A stretch of DNA of 64,000 bases from Rhizobium sp. PP-CC-3A-592 (lineage in GTDB: Bacteria; Pseudomonadota; Alphaproteobacteria; Rhizobiales; Rhizobiaceae). The notes under the pieces are model-generated. The model worked only from the letters and a program-made list of their open reading frames with translations, did not search any database and had not been told where the DNA came from. The DNA lies in NCBI RefSeq assembly GCF_003217095.1, contig NZ_QJSR01000001.1, forward strand, positions 124,001-188,000, written 5' to 3'. The first letter of the stretch is position 1. Every line of letters begins with the position of its first letter. Below, in pieces: positions 29,297-40,529 of this stretch. The position numbers and the translations under genes were made by a program.

Positions 29297-30718
29297 TTAC
29301 TTGTAGCAGACGGTCTTCACCGCCTCGATGACTTCACCGACATTCGGCAGAGCCAGCTTTTCGAGGTTTGCCGCGTAGGGCATCGGAACGTCCTTGCCGG
29401 CAATCGTCAGGACCGGCGCGTCGAGATAATCGAAGGCCTGCTGCATGACGCGGGTGGCAATCTCGGTGCCAACGGAGGACTGCGGATAGCCTTCCTCGAC
29501 GGTGACGAGACGGCCGGTCTTCTTGACCGATTCGATGATCGTCGGCAGGTCCATCGGGCGGATCGTGCGCAGGTCGATCAGTTCGACATCGATGCCGTCC
29601 TTTTCGAGTTCGGCGATCGCCTTCAGCGAGTAGGTCATACCGATGCCGAAGGAGACGATGGTGACGTCCTTGCCGGTCTTGTGGATGCGCGCCTTGCCGA
29701 TCGGCAGAACGAAATCGTCCATCTTCGGCACGTCGAAGGACTGACCGTAGAGGATCTCGTTTTCGAGGAAGATGATCGGGTTCGGATCGCGGATCGCGGC
29801 CTTCAGAAGACCCTTGGCATCGGCAGCGGAGTACGGTGCGATGACCTTGAGGCCGGGGATGTGGCTGTACCAGGCTGCGTAATCCTGGCTGTGCTGCGCG
29901 CCGACGCGGGCTGCCGCACCGTTCGGGCCGCGGAAGACGATCGGGGCACCCATCTGGCCGCCGGACATGTAGAGCGTCTTGGCAGCCGAGTTGATGATCT
30001 GGTCGATCGCCTGCATGGCGAAGTTGAACGTCATGAACTCGACGATCGGCTTCAGGCCGGCCATGGCGGCACCGACGCCGACGCCGGCAAAGCCGTGCTC
30101 GGTGATCGGCGTGTCGACCACGCGACGCGCGCCGAATTCCTGCAGCAGGCCCTGCGTGATCTTGTAGGCGCCCTGATATTCGGCAACTTCCTCACCCATG
30201 ATGAAGACGTCGCCGTCGCGGCGCATTTCCTCGGCCATGGCGTCACGCAGCGCTTCGCGCACCGTCGTGGAGACCATTTCCGTGCCGGCCGGGATGTCCG
30301 GATCGGCGGCGACATCGACCTTGGGTGCTGCCGGCACCTTGCTGTCGGCCTTCGACGTCGGCTCGTCGCTCGATTCGCGGGCCTTGCCGCCGGCATCGTT
30401 CGACGTTGCGGTCGGCGTGTCGGCATCGGCCTTCGGCGCAGCAGGCTTGGCATCGGCAGCCGAATCGGCGCTTTCGCCTTCCTGCAGCAGAACGGCGATG
30501 GCCGTGTTGACCTTGACGTTTTCGGTGCCGGCTTCGATCAGGATCTTGCCGATCGTCCCTTCATCGACGGCTTCCACTTCCATGGTCGCCTTGTCGGTTT
30601 CGATTTCAGCGATCACGTCGCCGGAAGCGACGGTGTCGCCTTCCTTCTTCAACCATTTCGAGAGCGTGCCTTCTTCCATGGTCGGGGAAAGGGCGGGCAT
30701 CAGAATTTCAATAGGCAT
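29297..30718 (-). CDS. pdhB: Pyruvate dehydrogenase E1 beta with N-terminal lipoyl domain
   Basis: A 473-residue E1-beta that carries its own lipoyl domain: residues 1-78 nearly copy that of PdhC (K43 in ETDKATMEV), then an acidic Ala-rich linker of about 60 residues, then the transketolase-type pyrimidine-binding and C-terminal domains ([13 protein letters not shown]). The lipoyl domain on E1-beta is a known feature of alphaproteobacterial complexes such as those of Zymomonas and Sinorhizobium. It binds thiamine diphosphate together with PdhA. It is 21 bases downstream of pdhA. Confidence 0.96.
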   Translation of the reverse strand: MPIEILMPALSPTMEEGTLSKWLKKEGDTVASGDVIAEIETDKATMEVEAVDEGTIGKILIEAGTENVKVNTAIAVLLQEGESADSAADAKPAAPKADADTPTATSNDAGGKARESSDEPTSKADSKVPAAPKVDVAADPDIPAGTEMVSTTVREALRDAMAEEMRRDGDVFIMGEEVAEYQGAYKITQGLLQEFGARRVVDTPITEHGFAGVGVGAAMAGLKPIVEFMTFNFAMQAIDQIINSAAKTLYMSGGQMGAPIVFRGPNGAAARVGAQHSQDYAAWYSHIPGLKVIAPYSAADAKGLLKAAIRDPNPIIFLENEILYGQSFDVPKMDDFVLPIGKARIHKTGKDVTIVSFGIGMTYSLKAIAELEKDGIDVELIDLRTIRPMDLPTIIESVKKTGRLVTVEEGYPQSSVGTEIATRVMQQAFDYLDAPVLTIAGKDVPMPYAANLEKLALPNVGEVIEAVKTVCYK

Positions 30719-30739
30719 GGATCAATCCCTCGTCCCGGA

Positions 30740-31789
30740 TCACAGAAGAATGTCGGTGTAGAGCTCGGATACATCCGGCTCCGGATCGTTCTGGGCGAAA
30801 TCGGCGCTGTCGGCGACGATGTCGCGGACGTCCTTGTCGATCGCCTTCAGTTCGTCCTCGGTGGCCCAGCCCTTCTCCAGCAGGCGAGCCTTCACCTGCT
30901 CGATCGGGTCGTGCTCGGACCGCATCTTCTGAACTTCGTCCTTGGAGCGATACTTCGCCGGGTCGGACATGGAGTGGCCGCGGTAGCGGTAGGTCTGCAT
31001 TTCGAGAATGACCGGACCCTTGCCCTCGCGGCAATGGGCAACGGCTTCCTCACCGGCCGCCTTGACCGCACGAACGTCCATGCCGTCAACCTGATAGCCG
31101 GGGATGCCGATGGCGGCACCGCGCTGGGAAAAATCAACGCCGGCGGATGCGCGGGCGACGGATGTGCCCATGGCGTAGCGGTTGTTCTCGATGATGTAGA
31201 TGCAGGGCAGCTTCCAGAGCGCCGCCATGTTGAAGCTCTCATAGACCTGGCCCTGGTTGGCCGCGCCGTCGCCGAAATAGGCGAGAGAGACGTTGTCGTT
31301 GCCGCGATAGCTATTGGCGAAGGCAAGGCCCGTGCCGAGCGAGACCTGTGCACCGACGATGCCGTGGCCGCCGTAGAAGTTCTTCTCTTTGGAGAACATG
31401 TGCATAGAGCCGCCCTTGCCCCGGGAGTAGCCACCCTGGCGCCCCGTGAGCTCGGCCATGACGCCGCGCGCGCTCATGCCCGTTGCGAGCATGTGGCCGT
31501 GGTCGCGGTAACCGGTGATGACCTGGTCACCCTGCTTCAGCGCCATCTGCATACCGACGACGACAGCTTCCTGACCGATGTAGAGATGACAGAAGCCGCC
31601 GATGAAGCCCATGCCGTAGAGCTGGCCGGCCTTTTCCTCGAAACGGCGAATGAGGAGCATTTCGCGATAGGCCTTCAGGTCCTGTTCGCGGTCAAATTCT
31701 ACGATCGTGCCGTTGGCGAAATCCTTGCCTGCAGATTTGCCGGCTGACTTGCCGCGGCTGGATACGGACGCGTTCTGACGCGGAGCCAT
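30740..31789 (-). CDS. pdhA: Pyruvate dehydrogenase E1 alpha
   Basis: A 349-residue thiamine diphosphate-dependent decarboxylase subunit. The ThDP motif GDGAANQGQ...N is intact near residue 185, followed by NNRYAMGT and the C-terminal phosphorylation-loop-like YRYRGHSMSDP. An N-terminal ~25-residue basic, Ser/Lys-rich extension precedes the catalytic domain. The ATG at 31789 has GGGAGGATCGC upstream. It begins the pdhABC operon, and the 149-base AT-rich region before ftsB should hold the promoter. Confidence 0.97.
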   Translation of the reverse strand: MAPRQNASVSSRGKSAGKSAGKDFANGTIVEFDREQDLKAYREMLLIRRFEEKAGQLYGMGFIGGFCHLYIGQEAVVVGMQMALKQGDQVITGYRDHGHMLATGMSARGVMAELTGRQGGYSRGKGGSMHMFSKEKNFYGGHGIVGAQVSLGTGLAFANSYRGNDNVSLAYFGDGAANQGQVYESFNMAALWKLPCIYIIENNRYAMGTSVARASAGVDFSQRGAAIGIPGYQVDGMDVRAVKAAGEEAVAHCREGKGPVILEMQTYRYRGHSMSDPAKYRSKDEVQKMRSEHDPIEQVKARLLEKGWATEDELKAIDKDVRDIVADSADFAQNDPEPDVSELYTDILL

Positions 31790-31938
31790 GCGATCCTCCC
31801 TATGGTTTGCGTTTTGCGGCTACCATAGGGAAAGACTGTGACAACAGCAATGCTATATTTGCATGGCTTATATTCGGCACAAGCAGCTGAAAAAACTGTA
31901 CAAATTGTGATTAACGTCTTTTCAGTTAACCAGTGGAC

Positions 31939-32247
31939 TCAGTGGAAGATGACGATCTCATCGGCGCGGGACATATTCAGTCCGAAACGCGCCTTTTCGT
32001 CCAGCATATCGCGCTCCATGGAGCCATCGCTGAGCAAAGCGACTTCCTTTTCAAGGATTTGACGCTTCTCCGTCAGCTCTTTCAATGTCGCCTGCCGCTC
32101 CACGCGCTGACGGTCGAAGACCTCCGTTGCCCGCAGGCCGAAGTCGCCGTGGATCGAGTGGTAGGAGAAATAGGAAAGGAAAGCGACGGTGATGAGCGGC
32201 ATGGCAAACCGCCCGAGTTTCCGCTTCCGATGATGCTTGGTCCACAT
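31939..32247 (-). CDS. ftsB: FtsB/DivIC-type septum formation initiator
   Basis: About 102 residues: short basic N-terminus (MWTKHHRKRKLGR), one membrane helix (LITVAFLSYFSYHSI), then a periplasmic coiled coil (LKELTEKRQILEKEVALL) and a conserved tail (ERDMLDEKARFGL). This is the bitopic FtsB/DivIC architecture, which with FtsL and FtsQ activates septal peptidoglycan synthesis. A longer start at 32292 is possible but lacks a ribosome site. Its position between eno and pdhA is conserved in rhizobia and matches eno-ftsB in many Proteobacteria. Confidence 0.88.
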   Translation of the reverse strand: MWTKHHRKRKLGRFAMPLITVAFLSYFSYHSIHGDFGLRATEVFDRQRVERQATLKELTEKRQILEKEVALLSDGSMERDMLDEKARFGLNMSRADEIVIFH

Positions 32248-32346
32248 ACGCTGACGCCCTGCTACGCTACTGGCCTTCAAGCTAACAGGCATGTGTTAAT
32301 CGAGCGTTGACCATAACGAACATTGGGAAGGCGCCGCGCGGAAACG

Positions 32347-32381
32347 GAAAAAGCCCGGGCCTCCTTGCGGAAGCCCGGGCT
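32347..32381 (-). terminator. Intrinsic terminator of eno
   Basis: Minus strand: AGCCCGGGC, a 12-base loop, GCCCGGGCT, then TTTTT. The arms are perfect and start 25 bases after the eno stop codon. This is a clear rho-independent terminator, so ftsB should have its own promoter. Confidence 0.88.
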
Positions 32382-32405
32382 CTGCGAATAGCCGCGTTCG
32401 AAAAA

Positions 32406-33740
<1,335 letters not shown>

Positions 33741-33765
33741 TTACAATGGCAGCGGGTGCCGTCCG

Positions 33766-34611
33766 TCAGCGCTTCGCGATCGCGTCGAAGGCGAGCAGCG
33801 TTTCGAGCAAACGCGGCATGTCGTCGATGGCAACCATGTTCGGACCGTCCGACGGCGCATTGTCGGGATCCTCATGCGTCTCGATGAAGACACCGGCGAC
33901 ACCGACCGCAACGGCGGCGCGCGCCAGCGTCTCGACGAATTCGCGCTGGCCGCCGGAAGACGTGCCCTGCCCGCCCGGCTGCTGGACCGAATGCGTCGCA
34001 TCGAACACCACAGGCGCGCCGAGACCCGCCATGATCGGCAGCGAGCGCATGTCGGAGACCAGCGTGTTGTAGCCGAAGGAAGCGCCGCGCTCACAGAGCA
34101 GGACGTTCGGATTGCCGCTCTCGGTGAACTTCGACAACACGTTCTTCATGTCCCAGGGCGCAAGGAACTGGCCCTTCTTCACGTTGATCGTGCGGCCGGT
34201 CTTGGCAGCGGCGACGAGCAGGTCCGTCTGGCGGCAGAGAAAGGCCGGGATCTGCAGGATATCCACCGTCGGCGCGACGAGCGCGCAGTGCTCTTCGGTA
34301 TGAATGTCGGTGAGAACGGGAAAGCCGTATTCCGTCTTGAGATCGGCAAAGATCTCCATCGCCTTCTCGAGACCGATGCCGCGCTTGCCGGACAGCGATG
34401 TGCGGTTGGCCTTGTCGAAGGACGACTTGTAGACGAGGCCGAGGCCGAGCTTGTCGCACAGTTCCACCATGCGGCCGGCGATCATGAAGGCATGGTCGCG
34501 GCTCTCCATCTGGCAGGGACCGGCGATGAGCGACAGCTTCGATCCTTGCGAGAAGGTCACGGCGCGCGCGCCCTTGCCGACGACGACGGAATCATTGGTT
34601 TTCATGGTCAT
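33766..34611 (-). CDS. kdsA: 3-deoxy-8-phosphooctulonate (KDO-8-P) synthase
   Basis: A 281-residue TIM-barrel enzyme that condenses arabinose-5-phosphate with phosphoenolpyruvate to make the KDO core sugar of lipopolysaccharide. Signatures are [11 protein letters not shown] at the N-terminus, [11 protein letters not shown], the [13 protein letters not shown] strand and [11 protein letters not shown]. The cysteine-metal site of metal-dependent KdsA is not assessed further. The ATG at 34611 overlaps the VOC gene stop (ATGA), so the two are coupled. Confidence 0.97.
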   Translation of the reverse strand: MTMKTNDSVVVGKGARAVTFSQGSKLSLIAGPCQMESRDHAFMIAGRMVELCDKLGLGLVYKSSFDKANRTSLSGKRGIGLEKAMEIFADLKTEYGFPVLTDIHTEEHCALVAPTVDILQIPAFLCRQTDLLVAAAKTGRTINVKKGQFLAPWDMKNVLSKFTESGNPNVLLCERGASFGYNTLVSDMRSLPIMAGLGAPVVFDATHSVQQPGGQGTSSGGQREFVETLARAAVAVGVAGVFIETHEDPDNAPSDGPNMVAIDDMPRLLETLLAFDAIAKR

Positions 34612-35513
34612 TCTCCAAATACGAAGATGGCGCCCTGTCCGGGTGCCGGAGGCACGATCAGGCGGTTGTCCCGTTTGACATGGTCGATGGCGTTGGCGGC
34701 CAGAAAGGCTTCGGTGGCGGCGATGGCTCCGACCGTGAAGACGATCGCACGGGCCTGGAGGCCGCGCTCTGTCAGCGGCTCGTCGACACCGAGGAAACCC
34801 CGCATACCGGCCTCGTTCAGGACGGAGATGTGGGCATTGGCGGCGGGAATGTCCATGCCGAACGAATGCGCCTCCGTTTCACGCTCATCCACGACCTCTT
34901 GAAGGAAATACTGGAAGTCGGTCGGATTGGGCTCGGACAGGATCACCTGCCGGATGCCGGTTACCCCGTTTGCGTGTGTTTCAAGAGCGGTGCGGTCGGC
35001 GGGGAGCGGCTGCACGCGCTGACAGGTGAAGCAGAACAGATCCGGGGCGCGCAGATCACTGGCGAAGGCCAGCCGGAACTGGCCGATCGCTTCCCCTCCG
35101 TCCGGACGTTTCATCGGACGGGAAAATTCGAGAATGTCGCCGCCGGACAGGCCATGGTCTTGAAACCGGGCATGGTCGGCAATGGCGTCGTCCGTGGAAA
35201 AGACGAGCGCGGAGAAGCCATCCTGGCCGCGGCGAAAGCGATAGGCGAGGTCTCGCGCAACGAAGGCATTGCCCTGCAAGGCGGCGGCTTCGCAGTCCTC
35301 GCGCTGGGCAACGGCGAGCGGTTCCAGATAGGTCTTGTCGGCGAGGAAGACGCAGGCATTCTCGGTGCCGAACGGGTGCAGGGCATCGCCGGCGACGGTA
35401 AAGCCGAGGCGCGACAAGCGCTGGCGTGCCGTGGCAAGCGCCGCGACGGGCAGGACGAGATGATCGAGATGGCGGCGGACATGGCCCGCGATTGCCGGTC
35501 GGTCGTCTCTCAT
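34608..35513 (-). CDS. VOC-superfamily (glyoxalase-like) protein
   Basis: A 301-residue protein with a tandem betaalphabetabetabeta layout: first module starts HLDHLVLPV near residue 15, second near residue 150 ([10 protein letters not shown]). This fits the glyoxalase-like domain group (PF13468) of uncertain activity. The ATG at 35513 is supported by GAGGAGAAG about eight bases upstream, which rules out a longer in-frame reading across the lipoprotein gene. It is translationally coupled to kdsA. No clear metal triad can be assigned by eye. Confidence 0.78.
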   Translation of the reverse strand: MRDDRPAIAGHVRRHLDHLVLPVAALATARQRLSRLGFTVAGDALHPFGTENACVFLADKTYLEPLAVAQREDCEAAALQGNAFVARDLAYRFRRGQDGFSALVFSTDDAIADHARFQDHGLSGGDILEFSRPMKRPDGGEAIGQFRLAFASDLRAPDLFCFTCQRVQPLPADRTALETHANGVTGIRQVILSEPNPTDFQYFLQEVVDERETEAHSFGMDIPAANAHISVLNEAGMRGFLGVDEPLTERGLQARAIVFTVGAIAATEAFLAANAIDHVKRDNRLIVPPAPGQGAIFVFGE

Positions 35514-35629
35514 CGTCCGCTTCTCCTCGTCACGCCGGCACGGACCAAGCGTTCCCCGGTGCTTGGCATCTTCGGGCCGACAATTCAAGGCTGGAGTTGG
35601 TGCGGCAGGACGGACCTGACGTTTCCGGT

Positions 35630-36202
35630 CTAGTCGCAGTTCCGCAACTGGCTGGCATAGGACGATGCGAGGGCGGCCGAACGCCGGGCTGTCGCCTGCA
35701 GGCCGGCATTGCCGCGCCAGGAGCCACGCGCATAGCCCGCATCGCCCGAGTAATAGGCGAGATAGAGATTGTAGGCATCGTTGAGGCCGATGCCGTTCTT
35801 GCGATGGTTGCGGGCGTGATACCAGCCGACGAAGTGGATGGCGTCGGAGAAGTTCGACCGCTTGGCCATCCAGCGTCCCGTCGAGGCGCGGTACTCGTCC
35901 CACGTGCCGTCGAGCGCCTGGGAATAGCCGTAGGCGCTGGAGACGCGCTTCCACGGGATGAAGCCCAGGAGTTTCGTGCGCGGCGGCTTGGCATGCGGGC
36001 GAAAGTTCGACTCGGTCTGGATCGTCGCCATCAGGATGGGCACGGGCACGCCATACTGCTTCTCGGCGTGCCGTGCGGCACGCTGCCAATTGTTGAACAA
36101 CCCATCGCGCTGCTCGAAGATCGCGCAGGCGTTCCGGGTGTTCTTGGGCGCCGTTGCACAACCGGCAAGCGCCATCAGGGCGACGAAAATCAATACACGC
36201 AT
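35630..36202 (-). CDS. Lytic transglycosylase-like lipoprotein
   Basis: A 190-residue lipoprotein. The N-terminus MRVLIFVALMALAGC has a lipobox (LAGC) with the lipidated cysteine at residue 15. The SLT-type fold follows: a catalytic glutamate in IQTESNFRP, then SSAYGYSQALDGTW and the YNLYLAYYSGD segment typical of transglycosylases. It should cut peptidoglycan from the outer-membrane inner face. A longer start at 36274 lacks a signal and ribosome site. It is transcribed towards the VOC-kdsA pair. Confidence 0.88.
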   Translation of the reverse strand: MRVLIFVALMALAGCATAPKNTRNACAIFEQRDGLFNNWQRAARHAEKQYGVPVPILMATIQTESNFRPHAKPPRTKLLGFIPWKRVSSAYGYSQALDGTWDEYRASTGRWMAKRSNFSDAIHFVGWYHARNHRKNGIGLNDAYNLYLAYYSGDAGYARGSWRGNAGLQATARRSAALASSYASQLRNCD

Positions 36203-36364
36203 CGCTCTCGATCCAAGGTTCGAAAGAGATGAATGACAGGTAAATGTTAAAAGAAGGTTTTGATCGATTATCACCCGGCAACGAGCGGGAGCTTGCCGCT
36301 TACGAGGCGTTTCATCTCCTCTTAGAGATGCTCTCGCTACAGGCAGAGGTTACGGGGAGAAAAC

Positions 36365-36952
36365 ATGTCGACATCATCATTGAAGCAGTTTGAACAAAAC
36401 CTACGCAACGTTATCGGCGGAGCGACAAACGCGCGCCCTTTTGTTTGCTCCGGCTCTCCCTTCGAAGCATCCATTTTTCTTGTGGGCTACAATCCAGCTA
36501 CAGAAATGAGCAAGGATTTCTGGACATTCTGGAGTGAAGCACGAGGTTTCGACAAGAAAGCATGGATTGAGGAATACATACGGGAACGTCAGGCAAAACC
36601 CCTCAAGCCAGGCAAGTCATTTCGACCAAGACTTTCACCCACTCGCCGAAACATCGAAGCCTTCGTCAAAGCAGCGTTTCCCGCCGCAGTTCTAGAGACG
36701 AACATATTCGCGATCGCGTCTGAGACGAAGCCGGAACTTGCGCTGGCAAATCACGATACGACACCCTTTCGGTATCTCGTCAGCATTATCCGTCCGAAGG
36801 TCATCGTGGCGCATGGGAAAGATGCTTGCGAGGTTGTCTCCCGGTTGAAGACCGATGCGCATGTGATCGCGATCAAGCATTTGTCCCGCGGTTGGTCGAC
36901 AGAAGCGATTGCCAGACTCGGCGTTGAAGCCTCCGCTGCATTGATGGCCTGA
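36365..36952 (+). CDS. Uncharacterised UDG-like orphan protein
   Basis: A 195-residue protein with no confident family. The strand-loop IFLVGYNPATEMSKDFW (residues ~37-53) recalls the active-site loop of the uracil-DNA glycosylase superfamily, and RPKVIVAHGKDACE with IKHLSRGW near the end recalls its second motif; LETNIFAIA lies between. The gene is visibly less GC-rich than its neighbours and is alone on the plus strand between the lipoprotein gene and pyrG. ATG 36365 is preceded by GGGGAGAAAAC. It is probably an acquired gene; function unknown. Confidence 0.7.
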   Translation: MSTSSLKQFEQNLRNVIGGATNARPFVCSGSPFEASIFLVGYNPATEMSKDFWTFWSEARGFDKKAWIEEYIRERQAKPLKPGKSFRPRLSPTRRNIEAFVKAAFPAAVLETNIFAIASETKPELALANHDTTPFRYLVSIIRPKVIVAHGKDACEVVSRLKTDAHVIAIKHLSRGWSTEAIARLGVEASAALMA

Positions 36953-36964
36953 GCAATTTTGTCT

Positions 36965-37003
36965 CAAAGAAAGATCGCCATCCTGTTCAACAGGAGGCGA
37001 TCT
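36965..37003 (-). terminator. Terminator of pyrG (possibly bidirectional)
   Basis: A long dyad: AGATCGCC-A-TCCTGTT pairs with AACAGGA-GGCGATCT around a one-base centre (15 pairs, one bulged A). On the minus strand it is followed by TTTCTTTG, 52 bases past the pyrG stop. It also lies 20 bases past the plus-strand orphan gene, so it may end both transcripts. Confidence 0.75.
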
Positions 37004-37054
37004 AAACAGGTGCAAAACGGTTAAACCGGATCTGAGACGACCTATAGATCGCTC

Positions 37055-38827
<1,773 letters not shown>

Positions 38828-39418
38828 TCACTGAGCGGTGGGCGCGCCCGTGCCTGTCGCTGCAGGCGGCGTGGCCGCAGGCGTGTCTGTCGCGGGTGCC
38901 GGTGCGACAGGTGCCATCGTGTTGGACGGCGCCATGGTGTTGTTGGCGGGCGCCATCGTGTTCGACGGAGCCGGTGCTGACGGCGTCGTTGCCGCAGGAG
39001 CGGGCGTCGCGGGTGCAGTGGCTGCCGGGGCCGTGCTGGCCGGAGCATCGCCACCCGTGGGAACACCGTTGCCGGGAGCGGCCGGTGCCGGGGTCGCGGG
39101 TGTCGCAGGCGCCGTGGTGGTGCCGCCGAGCGAATCGAGGACGCCGTTGCCGTTGTTGGTCGTTCCGGGGATACGGTCGAGGACGTCGGTCGCGTTCGGC
39201 TGGTAGCGAGCATAGATGCTCATGGCCAGAGCGAGGACGAAGAAGAGCGTTGCAAGGATCGCCGTCGTACGCGTCAGCGCGTTCGCCGTGCCGCGGGCGG
39301 ACATGAAGCCCGAACCGCCGCCGACGCCGAGACCGCCGCCTTCCGAGCGCTGGATCAGCACGACGCCAATCAGCGCCAGCACGACCATGAGATAGATGAC
39401 AAGCAATACTTCCTGCAT
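38828..39418 (-). CDS. secG: SecG preprotein translocase subunit with long Pro/Ala/Thr tail
   Basis: A 196-residue protein. Residues 1-75 are a normal SecG: two membrane helices flanking the conserved IQRSEGGGLG and ARGTANALTRTTAILA cytoplasmic region. Residues ~76-196 are a low-complexity tail rich in Ala, Pro and Thr with three copies of NTMAP near residues 152-170. SecG of E. coli ends at about 110 residues, so the tail is an extension, as in several rhizobia. It acts in the SecYEG channel. It lies between tpiA and pyrG, each side having a terminator. Confidence 0.93.
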   Translation of the reverse strand: MQEVLLVIYLMVVLALIGVVLIQRSEGGGLGVGGGSGFMSARGTANALTRTTAILATLFFVLALAMSIYARYQPNATDVLDRIPGTTNNGNGVLDSLGGTTTAPATPATPAPAAPGNGVPTGGDAPASTAPAATAPATPAPAATTPSAPAPSNTMAPANNTMAPSNTMAPVAPAPATDTPAATPPAATGTGAPTAQ

Positions 39419-39510
39419 TTCGTCCAGTCCTGGCTTGAAGCGCGCCGGACCCCGGCCGTGTCGCCGTTCGTCACCCGCACTTGACGTCTCTGTTGCCGCA
39501 AATCTTCACG

Positions 39511-39546
39511 AAAAAGCCGGGCACGGCACGGCCGCGTGTTCCCGGC
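39511..39546 (-). terminator. Intrinsic terminator of tpiA
   Basis: Minus strand: GCCGGG-AA-CACG and CGTG-CCCGGC arms form a stem with a small internal loop, followed by TTTTT. It lies 73 bases past the tpiA stop and about 93 bases before the secG start, so secG should have its own promoter between. Confidence 0.75.
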
Positions 39547-39618
39547 CGCTTCCTCGAAGCGAATTTCGGTTTCGCGGGCTCAATATACCAAGCAGCCCGC
39601 TATTCCAAGCCCCGATGA

Positions 39619-40389
39619 TCAGCCGAGCAATTGCTCGTATGCGCCGTAGATGGCGAGGAAGTCCTGCGCCTTCAAGCTCGCGCCGCCGATCAGTGCGCCG
39701 TCAACATTCGCGATACCCATCAGCTCGACGGCGTTGCCGGGCTTGACCGAGCCGCCATAGAGGATGCGCATGGCCGCGCCCTCGGCGCCGAACCGCGCCG
39801 TCAGTTCCTTCCGCATAAAGGCGTGAGCCTCCTCGATGTCGGTCACGGTCGGTGTCAGACCGGTGCCGATCGCCCAGACGGGCTCATAGGCGATGACGGT
39901 GTTATCAGCCGTGATGCCATCCGGCAGCGATCCGTCGAGCTGGCGCTTCAGGACATCCAGTGTCTGGCCTGCCTTGCGCTCGTCACCGGTTTCACCGATA
40001 CAGACGATGGCGGCGAGATCGGCGGCCAGAACAGCTTCCGTCTTCGCGCGCACGATCGCATCCGTCTCTGCGTGATCGGTGCGGCGCTCGGAATGGCCGA
40101 CGATGACGTAGGTGCCGAAACAGTCAGCGATCATTTCGGCGGAAATATCGCCCGTATGCGCGCCGGACACGGCGACGTGGCAATCCTGCGCGCCGATGGC
40201 GAGCGGGCTGTCGGTGCAGAGGGCCGTGGCGACGTAGAGAAGCGTTGCCGGCGGGCAGATGAGCGCCTCGACCTTTTCGGACAGCGGGCCGGTGACCCCC
40301 TCGGCCATCGCCTTGATCTGGTCGAGAGAGGCGCGCAGCCCGTTCATCTTCCAGTTCCCCGCAACAAGCGGACGCACATCAGGTGTCAT
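39619..40389 (-). CDS. tpiA: Triosephosphate isomerase
   Basis: A 256-residue TIM barrel. Catalytic residues are all in place: N and K in [10 protein letters not shown] in [11 protein letters not shown] in [13 protein letters not shown], and the phosphate-binding loop YGGSVKPGN. It interconverts dihydroxyacetone phosphate and glyceraldehyde-3-phosphate. It is the first gene of the conserved tpiA-secG-pyrG group and is separated from the aminotransferase operon by a hairpin. Confidence 0.98.
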   Translation of the reverse strand: MTPDVRPLVAGNWKMNGLRASLDQIKAMAEGVTGPLSEKVEALICPPATLLYVATALCTDSPLAIGAQDCHVAVSGAHTGDISAEMIADCFGTYVIVGHSERRTDHAETDAIVRAKTEAVLAADLAAIVCIGETGDERKAGQTLDVLKRQLDGSLPDGITADNTVIAYEPVWAIGTGLTPTVTDIEEAHAFMRKELTARFGAEGAAMRILYGGSVKPGNAVELMGIANVDGALIGGASLKAQDFLAIYGAYEQLLG

Positions 40390-40484
40390 TCGGCTTCTCT
40401 CCCGTTTTCCGACGATGGATCGGCCGTAGCAAATCCACCCGGTCGTGGAAAGCGTTCATCACGCATGGAACATCGGAATCCGAA

Positions 40485-40509
40485 ACGCGGGCGGTTCCCC
40501 CGCCCGCGT
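40485..40509 (-). terminator. Hairpin ending the five-gene pentose-lipid operon
   Basis: Perfect ten-base arms ACGCGGGCGG and CCGCCCGCGT around TTCCC, 21 bases after the aminotransferase stop; an outer GAACAT/ATGTTC pairing extends it. Minus-strand TTTCGG follows, a short U-tract. It likely ends the operon that starts at 46371. Confidence 0.75.
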
Positions 40510-40529
40510 CCCATGTTCGTAGTCTCGAC

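Noticed and set aside
29072-31747. Long plus-strand frame opposite pdhB, pdhC and pdhA
   Set aside because: It is a high-GC antisense shadow of the lipoyl/E1 genes, with no start signal and no family resemblance; the minus-strand genes are unmistakable.
31905-31930. Paired TTAA motifs (TTAAC ... TTAAC) resembling CtrA boxes before pdhA/ftsB
   Set aside because: The spacing is 11 bases, not the 7 required for CtrA (TTAA-N7-TTAA). A similar pair at 53232-53250 fails for the same reason.
36255-36276. TTGATCGATTATCA resembling an FNR/FixK box
   Set aside because: The half-sites are separated by five bases rather than four and the right half lacks the final A; not consensus.
34608-36281. Long minus-strand frame joining the VOC gene with sequence upstream
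   Set aside because: The VOC start at 35513 has a strong GAGGAGAAG site, and the upstream part overlaps the lipoprotein gene in another frame.
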